From positions 22,600 through 86,599 of IMG/VR virus record IMGVR_UViG_3300008448_011250: DNA of 64,000 nt; one strand, 5' to 3'. Below, piece after piece: positions 51,787 through 61,072 of this stretch (positions are counted from its first letter, which is position 1; every line of letters begins with the position of its first letter). A program made the translations under genes and the position numbers. The DNA is from a virus. The notes beneath the pieces are model-generated. The model did no database searches. It was not told the origin of the DNA and worked only from the letters and a program-made list of their open reading frames with translations.

Positions 51787-52866
51787 ATGAGACAATTATT
51801 ACGAGCTTTAATTAAATTGTTTTCCAAAGGAGGAAAAACAAAGGGTGGCAAATTCATTGCACCCAATCCTACTATCGTTAAGCGATTATCTAGTGTTCAA
51901 CGTTTAGAGCAAGAAGCTCCATTAGTTTGGAAATCATTATCTAATAAATCAACTGCCGATATTGTTAGTACACTTAAACAAATTAAAACAGGTAAGCTTA
52001 CTGCAAAAGATATTGTAGCCACAAAAAAATTATCACCAGTTGGGTCACATGTACAGACAAAGGCGCCAACCGGTTGGTCAAAATTCGAACCGCCGAAAGA
52101 TTTTAAATGGTCAATGCCAAATCCTCCAGTTACTGGAGCTACGCTGCATAAACCAATTGTTCCTAAGAATATACACCTATCTCATGTATTTCTAAATAAA
52201 CGTAATGAATTAATGTTAAATAAGGTATTCAATGATCTTGCAAAACAAATGGGAGAAAAAATTGAAGGTAAACTTATGGGTGGAGCCCAAGGAGCTGCAA
52301 TGCGTACGGAAAGAGGACGTATTTTAAAACTTACTAGCAATCCGCAGGAAGTTGCATCTGCATTGCGCGCCCGGCAAAGAACTACTGCAAAACACGTAAT
52401 AAAACCTTATAGCATAAGCAAAATAACAATAAATGGAGAATCGACTCAATATTACGTAATATTAATGGATGAGATAACAGTGCTATCCGATCGAGAGCAA
52501 AAATTATGGAATATTATTCAATCAGATTTTTTAAATCTTCGATCAGATTTCACAAATAAAGAAATAGCGAACCGCGTAATTGAAAGATTAAAAGCTGGAG
52601 TTTACTCGGGCTTTACGGTAAATGAAATTGACAATTTCATGAAAAAAATATTACCACAACGCCAATCGATTTTAAAAGATTTTGGAAAATTAAAAATACA
52701 TGGCGCAGAAGCACATGCCGGCAATGTAGGTTTTGATCGTAATGGTCGATTTAAACATTTTGATTCTTGGAATTTCTTAAAACAAGAACCCATGTTGAAA
52801 AAAATTAATCGCGGGTCAGCATATAACGTTAAAATAGATCCCAACATGATAAATCAGATACAATAA
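51787..52866 (+). CDS. LF-KGGK module protein 3 with kinase-like C-terminal domain
   Basis: A 359-residue protein. Residues ~1-28 (LLRALIKLFSKGGKTKGGKF) are the shared module. The C-terminal part resembles a protein kinase/APH fold: GAQGAAMRTERGRILKLTSN (~172-191, glycine-rich loop and Lys), YYVILMDEI (~220-228, hinge) and HAGNVGFDRNGRFKHFD (~313-329, catalytic-loop N and a metal-binding D). The catalytic Asp of HxD is not clear, so activity is uncertain. A kinase would suggest modification of host or phage proteins. Confidence 0.55.
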   Translation: MRQLLRALIKLFSKGGKTKGGKFIAPNPTIVKRLSSVQRLEQEAPLVWKSLSNKSTADIVSTLKQIKTGKLTAKDIVATKKLSPVGSHVQTKAPTGWSKFEPPKDFKWSMPNPPVTGATLHKPIVPKNIHLSHVFLNKRNELMLNKVFNDLAKQMGEKIEGKLMGGAQGAAMRTERGRILKLTSNPQEVASALRARQRTTAKHVIKPYSISKITINGESTQYYVILMDEITVLSDREQKLWNIIQSDFLNLRSDFTNKEIANRVIERLKAGVYSGFTVNEIDNFMKKILPQRQSILKDFGKLKIHGAEAHAGNVGFDRNGRFKHFDSWNFLKQEPMLKKINRGSAYNVKIDPNMINQIQ

Positions 52867-52867
52867 T

Positions 52868-53617
52868 ATGATATCACTTAAAACATTGATTGTAGAAGGA
52901 CGTTATGATAGTTTGGTAACTAAGCTATCTAATACATTATTAAAAATCATCAAAGACAGTTATGCTGCAACAAAAGATCCGGAAGGACGTTTTGCAGGAG
53001 AAAAGATTTACTTCAAACAAGATGAAGAAGTTCCATTGATTGATGATGACAAGAAGCAACGTCACATATATTTTGAAGAAGTAGAAAACATGGATATTCC
53101 TGTTGAGTTTTACTTACAACTCAAAGTACAATGGATTGACGGGTTCAATGATTTCAAAGCTGGAGGAGATGCATATAACTCCGATAAACGAGACTCAGAT
53201 GAATTGCCATTAATAGAAGTACGATTTCAATTTGATTCGGCAGAGTATCCGCGCATATTGAGTGAAGTTGCAATGGAACTAAGAGACATACTTCGACATG
53301 AAATTGAACATGTAACACAAAGTGGTTGGAACTTAATTGCTAGCAAATATCTACGTTCAGATATGGGACTTCGTGCTAAGATTGAATCAGGAGAATTACC
53401 ACCAGTTCGATACTTTTTATTGCCCAAAGAAATTCCAGCAATGATACATGGATTATATTCAAAAGCTAAAAAATCAAAACAACCATTTCAGCAAGTTGTC
53501 AATAATTATTTAAGTATATGGGTTGATAACAACACCATAACTGATAAAGAAAAAGAACAAATATTAGCAACATGGAGGACATATCTTCCTAAGTTAGCAA
53601 TACGTCAGGAGTTGTAA
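52868..53617 (+). CDS. Zinc metallopeptidase-like protein with LIVE leader
   Basis: A 249-residue protein. The first ten residues, MISLKTLIVE, end in I-x-E as in the nearby leaders. LRDILRHEIEHVTQSGW (~138-154) carries a zincin H-E-x2-H motif (His144, Glu145, His148); a downstream Glu (KEIPAMIHGL) could be a third ligand. Substrate unknown. If the leader is a packaging signal, a protease would be delivered into the host with the DNA. Confidence 0.7.
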   Translation: MISLKTLIVEGRYDSLVTKLSNTLLKIIKDSYAATKDPEGRFAGEKIYFKQDEEVPLIDDDKKQRHIYFEEVENMDIPVEFYLQLKVQWIDGFNDFKAGGDAYNSDKRDSDELPLIEVRFQFDSAEYPRILSEVAMELRDILRHEIEHVTQSGWNLIASKYLRSDMGLRAKIESGELPPVRYFLLPKEIPAMIHGLYSKAKKSKQPFQQVVNNYLSIWVDNNTITDKEKEQILATWRTYLPKLAIRQEL

Positions 53618-54054
53618 TGCAATATATTGATGAATCAGATCCGTGTTGGTCTGGATATGAAATGATCGGAATGAAGAAAAAAGGTGGACGCAAAGTTCCT
53701 AACTGCGTTCCAATCAATGAAGCAGATGGATATTGTCCAAGCTGTTTAATTGAATACATTAAAAAACATGCAGATCTAGATGAATATATTGATATTGCAT
53801 ATCCAGGAGTAAATGAATCAGAATATCAAGGACGCAAAGTTAAACTTGGCAAACCAATGCAAGGCGATGTTAAGAAATTCAAAGTCTACGTTAAGAACGC
53901 TAAAGGTAACGTTGTAAAGGTCAACTTTGGAGACCCTAATATGAGAATACGTAAGAACAATCCTGCACGTAGGCGTTCATTTAGAGCAAGACACCGTTGT
54001 CATACAGCAAATGATAGAACCTCAGCACGTTATTGGTCTTGTCGTAAATGGTAA
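53617..54054 (+). CDS. Conserved phage protein with Cys-Arg-rich C-terminus
   Basis: A 145-residue protein. DPCWSGYEMIGMKKKGGRKV (~8-27) and the C-terminal segments VKVNFGDPNMRIRKNN and RRRSFRARHRCHT, then SARYWSCRKW follow a pattern I know from uncharacterised small proteins of T4-like marine phages. The C-terminus is basic and could bind DNA. Opens MQYIDE, another (L/I)xE-like start. Function unknown. Confidence 0.6.
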   Translation: MQYIDESDPCWSGYEMIGMKKKGGRKVPNCVPINEADGYCPSCLIEYIKKHADLDEYIDIAYPGVNESEYQGRKVKLGKPMQGDVKKFKVYVKNAKGNVVKVNFGDPNMRIRKNNPARRRSFRARHRCHTANDRTSARYWSCRKW

Positions 54055-54079
54055 TTTGAATTTTAAATTATTTTCTGTA

Positions 54080-54087
54080 TATTTATT
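54080..54087 (+). promoter_or_regulatory. Class II TATTTATW box, leaderless context
   Basis: TATTTATT, 3 bases before the ATG at 54091. No Shine-Dalgarno. Confidence 0.45.
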
Positions 54088-54090
54088 TAT

Positions 54091-54204
54091 ATGGAGAAGA
54101 TTCAAGTTACGATGCAAGAAGTTTGGCAGGCAACCCGTCCTGTAATTCAACGCAATCGCAAAAAATATACTAGGAAATCAAAACATAAAAAGCAGGAATC
54201 GTGA
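54091..54204 (+). CDS. Small basic ORF (37 aa) preceding the secreted protein
   Basis: ATG at 54091 to TGA at 54202-54204, a 37-residue peptide very rich in Arg/Lys (RPVIQRNRKKYTRKSKHKK). It starts 3 bases after a class II box and its stop overlaps the GTG start of the secreted protein, so it is probably a real leader cistron or coupling gene. Function unknown. Confidence 0.5.
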   Translation: MEKIQVTMQEVWQATRPVIQRNRKKYTRKSKHKKQES

Positions 54205-55487
54205 AACAGTTATTATTTTTATTCTTATTGGTTTCATCTTTTGCATACACCCAATGCAATCAATATCAAATATATGAAAGCTTTACTAGCACAGTTACAA
54301 CACAAGGCGGAACGTGGGCTGTAAACTCAATGATTGCAGTTACATCGCCAGTACGTACTGGAACTCATGCAATTGGATTTAATGGAACGGGTGATTGGAT
54401 ACGCACTCCGCAAATTGCAAATCCAGGCGTATTAACTTTTTGGTATCGTAGAAGTTCAAACACAACTGCTTGGACCTTAAACATACAGACATCGCCAGAT
54501 GGAACAACTTGGACGACTCGAGGATCAATCACAACGGTTACTAATGCATATGCTCAATACACGCTTAACATTGGTGCTTTGGGTTTAACTAATGTATTCA
54601 TACGTTTATTAGACGCGCGAGCATCTGGAGCACATGAAAGATATATAGATGATTTCGGATTGACGTCTACATCAGCTAGTTCGAACACACTTATTCCTAT
54701 TTTATCAGCTTGTAGCCAAACTCTTAATTCTGCATTAACATATAGAATTACAGATGATGGCGGCCCGGCAGGCCCTACATCCGTTGGGTATACAAATAGT
54801 GTCGATAGAATACTAACCTTAACACCATCTGATGTTACACAAAAATTAAATCTTTCTTTCACACAATTAGATTTAGAAACCACTTATGATTTCTTATACG
54901 TATATGATGGTGCAAATACATCGGCGCCATTGTTAGCTACACTTAATGGTTCAACGCTTCCCGCAGACATCATGGCAACTAATTCTGCAGGACAATTAAC
55001 ATTGAGGTGGACAACTGATATTTCGAATGTAGGAACATGGGGCGGGTTTTTTGCAAATGCAACTTCAGTTACTGCATTGCCTGTAGAACTTTTATATTTC
55101 GAAGGAGTTCCATATCCTGCATTCAACATGTTGAAATGGGCTACCGCATCTGAGAAAGATGCATCGCATTTTGTAGTTGAACGATCTGCAGATGGAGAAC
55201 AATGGATTGCAGTAGGAGAACGAGCAGCTGCTGGCAATTCTACGCAAACACAAAACTATTCATACTTAGATGTCTTTAATGAATTTAACATACATTATTA
55301 TAGATTAATGCAATATGATATAGATGGTGCACTAGATATATATGGCCCGATTGCAATTGACAATACACGTAAAACAAAACAAGTTGTTAAATGGGTAAAT
55401 TCATTAGGACAAAAAGTTGGGACTGAATATAAAGGTTTAGTATTTGAAATATACGAAGACGGAACCAGTAAAAAAATAATCAGATAA
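54201..55487 (+). CDS. Secreted CUB protein with T9SS-type C-terminal region
   Basis: A 428-residue protein with GTG start and AGGA upstream. Residues 1-18 (MKQLLFLFLLVSSFAYTQ) are a signal peptide. Residues ~175-290 hold a CUB-like beta-sandwich (ETTYDFLYVYDGANTSAP and WGGFFANATSV). The end (ALPVELLYFEG, LKWATASEKDASHFVVERSA and GQKVGTEYKGLVFEIYEDG) matches C-terminal regions of Bacteroidota type IX cargo. Such a protein in a phage is likely host-derived; it may be a virion adhesin or be exported by the infected cell. Confidence 0.78.
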   Translation: MKQLLFLFLLVSSFAYTQCNQYQIYESFTSTVTTQGGTWAVNSMIAVTSPVRTGTHAIGFNGTGDWIRTPQIANPGVLTFWYRRSSNTTAWTLNIQTSPDGTTWTTRGSITTVTNAYAQYTLNIGALGLTNVFIRLLDARASGAHERYIDDFGLTSTSASSNTLIPILSACSQTLNSALTYRITDDGGPAGPTSVGYTNSVDRILTLTPSDVTQKLNLSFTQLDLETTYDFLYVYDGANTSAPLLATLNGSTLPADIMATNSAGQLTLRWTTDISNVGTWGGFFANATSVTALPVELLYFEGVPYPAFNMLKWATASEKDASHFVVERSADGEQWIAVGERAAAGNSTQTQNYSYLDVFNEFNIHYYRLMQYDIDGALDIYGPIAIDNTRKTKQVVKWVNSLGQKVGTEYKGLVFEIYEDGTSKKIIR

Positions 55488-55489
55488 GG

Positions 55490-55518
55490 TTGGATATTAG
55501 CTTTTTATTTTATATAAT
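55490..55518 (+). promoter_or_regulatory. Class I promoter before the MoxR gene
   Basis: TTGGAT (55490-55495), 17-base spacer, TATAAT (55513-55518); ATG at 55538 with weak AAGAG. One of the cleanest class I sites. Confidence 0.65.
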
Positions 55519-55537
55519 ATAGAAAAATAAAAGAGCT

Positions 55538-56710
55538 ATGAAAAAAACAAAATCAATTGGCGTAGTAAAGTATACGCAAGATGGAAATCCTTACATTTCC
55601 GAATTAGGTACTGGTAATGACATTACTTCATTATTCCGATCCATTATGGTGCAACATGCAATAGATAATGATGAAGCATTGATATTTGATCATGAATCGG
55701 GTCGAGCAAAACGCGTCGCATTAGATCAGATTAATCAAGAAGAAATAAAAGCAACATATCCACCAGAACCACAACCTATGCCTAAACAAGAGTTAGATCC
55801 AGTATTAGCATTAATTCACAATGCACATAAGATTAAACCAGCAAACTTAGAAATGTCTGACATCAAATGGAAGTATCTGGTTCGCTCAGCAGTTCGTGGT
55901 AAAAATATCATGATGGTCGGTCCTGCAGGTTGTGGTAAGACACAAGCAGCAAAGGAATTGCCTAAAGCAACCAATCGTCCTTTTTTCTATTTCAACTTAG
56001 GTGCAACTCAAGATCCAAGAGCAACTCTTATTGGTAACACGCATTTCAAAGATGGTCAGACAACTTTTGATGAGTCTGCATTTGTTAAAGCAATTCAAAC
56101 TGAGAATGCCGTTATCTTGTTAGATGAGTTATCCAGAGCTCACCCTGAAGCGTGGAACATCTTAATGACAGTACTTGATGAAGGTCAAAGATATTTGCGA
56201 TTAGATGAAGATGTTAATTCTCCAACTATTAGAGTTGCTGCAAATGTATCCTTTATTGCTACAGCAAACATTGGTACGGAGTATACATCAACCAGAGTAT
56301 TGGACCGAGCATTGATGGATCGTTTTGAAATTATTGAAGTTGACATTTTGTCTTTATCTCAAGAAGAAGATTTATTGACGAAGCGTTTTGGTGACAAGGT
56401 ATCTGGCAATCTTATTCATTCAGTAGCAGATATTGCAGATGCAACTCGTAAAGAATGGAGATCAGATGAAGGCAAATTATCCACAATGATATCAACCCGT
56501 ATGACGGTTAGGATATGTGAGTTGTTAGCAGATGGATTTTCTTTGTCAGAAGCCGCTGAGGTTGCAGTTCTTCCATTCTTTGATGCATCAGGCGGAACAG
56601 ATTCTGAAAGAACCTTTGTTAAGCAAATTATCCAAAAGCATATGGCAACCGAAATGAAAGACATTTTCAATACCGGTAAAGACGAAGACAGCACCGGAAT
56701 ACCATTTTAA
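55538..56710 (+). CDS. MoxR/CobS-type AAA+ ATPase
   Basis: A 390-residue AAA+ protein. Walker A VGPAGCGKTQAAK (~127-139), Walker B AVILLDELSRAHPEAWN (~192-208), sensor 1 FIATAN (~242-247) and RALMDRFEIIE (~264-274). Such ATPases work with VWA-domain partners as chaperones or in metal insertion (CobS/CobT, CbbQ/CbbO, RavA/ViaA). The partner is the next gene. Ends with a GIPF tail. Confidence 0.88.
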   Translation: MKKTKSIGVVKYTQDGNPYISELGTGNDITSLFRSIMVQHAIDNDEALIFDHESGRAKRVALDQINQEEIKATYPPEPQPMPKQELDPVLALIHNAHKIKPANLEMSDIKWKYLVRSAVRGKNIMMVGPAGCGKTQAAKELPKATNRPFFYFNLGATQDPRATLIGNTHFKDGQTTFDESAFVKAIQTENAVILLDELSRAHPEAWNILMTVLDEGQRYLRLDEDVNSPTIRVAANVSFIATANIGTEYTSTRVLDRALMDRFEIIEVDILSLSQEEDLLTKRFGDKVSGNLIHSVADIADATRKEWRSDEGKLSTMISTRMTVRICELLADGFSLSEAAEVAVLPFFDASGGTDSERTFVKQIIQKHMATEMKDIFNTGKDEDSTGIPF

Positions 56711-56729
56711 TTTTTCATAGCTCGAAAAG

Positions 56730-56786
56730 GAGACAGTTACGGCAAAAATCACCATTCGTTAATCAGCGTGATCTGTCTCTTTTTTT
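56730..56786 (+). terminator. Structured Rho-independent terminator
   Basis: GAGACAG (56730-56736) pairs with CTGTCTC (56773-56779) and an inner ATCAC/GTGAT stem closes a branched loop, followed by a run of seven T. It separates the MoxR gene from its VWA partner, so the two can be expressed independently. It fills most of the 136-base gap. Confidence 0.75.
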
Positions 56787-56797
56787 ATGCAACTAGG

Positions 56798-56826
56798 TTG
56801 GATAATACTGAATTTTTTCTTATATT
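56798..56826 (+). promoter_or_regulatory. Class I promoter before the VWA gene
   Basis: TTGGAT (56798-56803), 17-base spacer, TATATT (56821-56826). The -10 abuts a class II box (56826-56833), so this locus may be read in both phases. Confidence 0.6.
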
Positions 56827-56833
56827 ATTTATA
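56826..56833 (+). promoter_or_regulatory. Class II box overlapping a class I -10
   Basis: TATTTATA immediately downstream of the class I -10 hexamer, 13 bases before the ATG at 56847. Confidence 0.4.
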
Positions 56834-56846
56834 TAAAAATAAAGAT

Positions 56847-58934
56847 ATGAAACAGGGAGATAACAAGACACAATGGGGCGCATCTAGCTTTTGGTTGGAT
56901 CGAGATTTTGATGTTGATTTTAAAAGAGAAGAAGGCGGCGTTGACTTAGCTAAATTAGCGGCAGCACAAAGAGCAATTGCTAACTTTGTTAATATTGTTA
57001 CGGGCAAACAAATTCCTGTAGTATTTCAAAGCTCTGACAATAGTTACACAGATGGCGAACAAGTTGTTATTGGTTCTAAATTAGAAGATAAACATTTTGA
57101 CCCAGCTGTTGGATTAGCCTTACATGAAGGCTCACATATCTTATTGACAGACTTTACCATGTTTCAAACAGTTCAAGGCGGCTTCACTAGCTTAATTGAA
57201 AATACAAAGTTTGCGAATGCAGTTCGTATGCGCGGATTAGACCCGGAGATGAAAATGACATCTCGAGAATTTACAATCATCAAAGACCTATTGAATTGGA
57301 TCGAAGATCGTCGTATTGACTATTACATATACACCACAGCTCCAGGATACCGTATGTATTATGAAGCAATGTATGATAAATATTTCAATGACAAAATTGT
57401 TGATAAGGCTTTGAAGACCAATGAGAAGTGTGATGAATCTTGGGATGATTACTTTTTTCATATCATCAATTTCACTAATCCAAATCGCAACCTAGATGCA
57501 CTTAAACAATTAAGAAGTATATGGTCAATGATTGATTTGCGAAACATTAGCAGATTGAAATCTACCGATGATGCATTAAGTGTAGCAATTGAAGTATACA
57601 AAGCAATCAAAGATGCAGTCACTGAAATAGATATGCCAGGTAATAATGGACAAGGACAAGGAGAAGGACAGCCTGGAGAAGGACCTATAGGAGGCGGAAG
57701 CGGTGATGGATCGGGAGAGCCTACGGATATTAATGAAGATGATGATGAAAGTGATAGCGATAGTGAAGGAGATGAAGAAGGAGAAGGTAATGGTGGCGGT
57801 TCCGAATTGACACAAAGAGAACTAGAAAAATTGCAAAAAGCAATTGATAAGCAACGAGAATTTTTAAATGGCGATTCTAAAAAATCTGGAAAGATTACTA
57901 AGAAGAATGCATCAATTATCAATGCCTTAAGAGATTCAGATACAAATATCAAACAAGTAGATACAAGCGCAGAAGGTGCTGGCTCAGCAAACTTTGTTGA
58001 TACCGTTGTTATTAAAAAGTTGACGCCAGGTATTATTTGTTCATTGTCTAATTTATTTGCAACTAATTCCGAAGATTATGTCACCGGAAAGCGAGATTAT
58101 GACACAGATGTTAAAAAAGGTAGTTACTATGCTAGATGCTTGAAAGAAACTGATGATGCAGTTACGAAAGGTATCATCTTAGGCAAACAATTGGGTCGCA
58201 AGCTCCAGGTAAGAGACACGGAACGCAGTTTGAAATCAACTCGTTTGCAATCCGGTAAAATTGATAGACGTTTAATTTCGCAGTTGGGTTATGACAATGT
58301 AAATGTATTTCACCGAATAGTAACAGACCGTTATAAGAATTATTTTATTCATATTTCAATTGATGCTTCAGGATCAATGTCAGGCACTAAGTTTTACAAT
58401 GCAATTACATCTGCAGTAGCAGTAGCACAAGCAGCATCAATGACAACGGGTATTAGAGTCCAAATTTCATTCCGAGGAACAAATTCAATTGGCTCTGGCG
58501 ATAAATGTATAACATTGTATGCATATGACTCACAACATGATAAAATGAGTAAAATCAAATCATTGTTTAAGTATTTGCGTACCTTTGGTGTTACTCCGGA
58601 GGGAATTGCATTTAAAAGTATTGAAAAGGAAATTCGTGCAGCAGCAAAAGGAGATGAGTGTATCTTTATTAACTATTCCGATGGCGAGCCAACTGACATC
58701 TCCGGAGTGCAAAGTTCATATGATGGTGTAGAATATACAAGACGCGTTATTAATTCATTTAAAGAAGCAGGCATCAATGTAATTTCATATTTTATCTATC
58801 AAGGTTATATGGGTTCAAACACGAAATATAATTTTACTAGAATGTATGGCCCAGATGCACAATTCATTGATCCAATGAACATGACACAAGTTTCCAAAAC
58901 TGTCAATCAAAAGTTCTTGGAAATGGCTGAATAA
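56847..58934 (+). CDS. VWA-domain protein, CobT/ViaA-like partner of MoxR
   Basis: A 695-residue protein starting at ATG 56847, after both promoter boxes (an earlier in-frame ATG lies between the terminator and the promoter). Residues ~88-102 carry GLALHEGSHILLTDF, a zincin-like HExxH. A Gly/Glu/Asp/Ser-rich linker (~270-330) separates the N-terminal part from a C-terminal VWA domain with the MIDAS motif IDASGSMSG (~504-512). The MoxR AAA+ gene directly upstream suggests an AAA/VWA machine. Cobaltochelatase-type and peptidase-type roles are both possible. Confidence 0.82.
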   Translation: MKQGDNKTQWGASSFWLDRDFDVDFKREEGGVDLAKLAAAQRAIANFVNIVTGKQIPVVFQSSDNSYTDGEQVVIGSKLEDKHFDPAVGLALHEGSHILLTDFTMFQTVQGGFTSLIENTKFANAVRMRGLDPEMKMTSREFTIIKDLLNWIEDRRIDYYIYTTAPGYRMYYEAMYDKYFNDKIVDKALKTNEKCDESWDDYFFHIINFTNPNRNLDALKQLRSIWSMIDLRNISRLKSTDDALSVAIEVYKAIKDAVTEIDMPGNNGQGQGEGQPGEGPIGGGSGDGSGEPTDINEDDDESDSDSEGDEEGEGNGGGSELTQRELEKLQKAIDKQREFLNGDSKKSGKITKKNASIINALRDSDTNIKQVDTSAEGAGSANFVDTVVIKKLTPGIICSLSNLFATNSEDYVTGKRDYDTDVKKGSYYARCLKETDDAVTKGIILGKQLGRKLQVRDTERSLKSTRLQSGKIDRRLISQLGYDNVNVFHRIVTDRYKNYFIHISIDASGSMSGTKFYNAITSAVAVAQAASMTTGIRVQISFRGTNSIGSGDKCITLYAYDSQHDKMSKIKSLFKYLRTFGVTPEGIAFKSIEKEIRAAAKGDECIFINYSDGEPTDISGVQSSYDGVEYTRRVINSFKEAGINVISYFIYQGYMGSNTKYNFTRMYGPDAQFIDPMNMTQVSKTVNQKFLEMAE

Positions 58935-58944
58935 GTTATTAATA

Positions 58945-58952
58945 TATTTATA
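58945..58952 (+). promoter_or_regulatory. Class II TATTTATW box before groEL
   Basis: TATTTATA, 24 bases before the ATG at 58977, with a GAAAGG Shine-Dalgarno. Points to late expression of the chaperonin. Confidence 0.55.
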
Positions 58953-58964
58953 TAAAAGTTATAA

Positions 58965-60587
<1,623 letters not shown>

Positions 60588-60588
60588 A

Positions 60589-60798
60589 ATGCAAATACAA
60601 GTACATAACGGAATCGCATACAAAGTATTACGAGCAAAATTTATTTCACACTTTGCTCCTAAATTAGACGAACACCCAAACATGGAGTATGTACAATTAT
60701 TTAGAGACTGGGTTGGAGCAGATCATGTATTGAGAACTCCAACTCACTTTCTTTTTTGTGAAACAATTCAAGAAGCAGACTTTGAAATGTGTGAATGA
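60589..60798 (+). CDS. Unknown 69-residue protein
   Basis: Begins one base after the groEL stop. The protein (HNGIAYKVLRAKFISHFAP, then YVQLFRDWVGADHVL) shows no known domain. Its last codons contain a class I -35, and the stop lies between -35 and -10 of the next promoter. Confidence 0.5.
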   Translation: MQIQVHNGIAYKVLRAKFISHFAPKLDEHPNMEYVQLFRDWVGADHVLRTPTHFLFCETIQEADFEMCE

Positions 60799-60809
60799 TT
60801 CAATATAAT
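60782..60809 (+). promoter_or_regulatory. Class I promoter, leaderless context
   Basis: TTGAAA (60782-60787), 16-base spacer, TATAAT (60804-60809), then 5 bases to the ATG at 60815 with no Shine-Dalgarno. Confidence 0.6.
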
Positions 60810-60814
60810 ATGTT

Positions 60815-61072
60815 ATGACAGAAAAAGAAATACAATTGTTAGGATTTGAACGAGAAGATTATTCAGATTTTGACGGAGATCATTATTATTATTCATATCA
60901 GGTAGCTCAAGGCTTTGGATTTATTTCATCTGCCAATACCGAAAGCGATGCAGAATGGTTTGTTGACTTTTTTGATTCATATCCAACAATTCGATTTACG
61001 GATTTTGAAGAAGTACAATCATTAATTAAATTAATCGAAAAACGAGTAGTACGCGATGAATCAGCTGGATAG
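60815..61072 (+). CDS. Unknown acidic 85-residue protein
   Basis: A small protein rich in Asp/Glu/Phe/Tyr (REDYSDFDGDHYYYSYQVA, then DAEWFVDFFDSY). Very acidic small phage proteins sometimes mimic DNA or inhibit host enzymes, but nothing specific supports that here. Leaderless start; overlaps the thymidylate synthase gene by 17 bases. Confidence 0.5.
   Translation: MTEKEIQLLGFEREDYSDFDGDHYYYSYQVAQGFGFISSANTESDAEWFVDFFDSYPTIRFTDFEEVQSLIKLIEKRVVRDESAG

Noticed and set aside
57458-57952. Long reverse-strand frame in the VWA gene
   Set aside because: It mirrors the repetitive Gly/Glu/Asp/Ser linker of the VWA protein; no ribosome site or domain.
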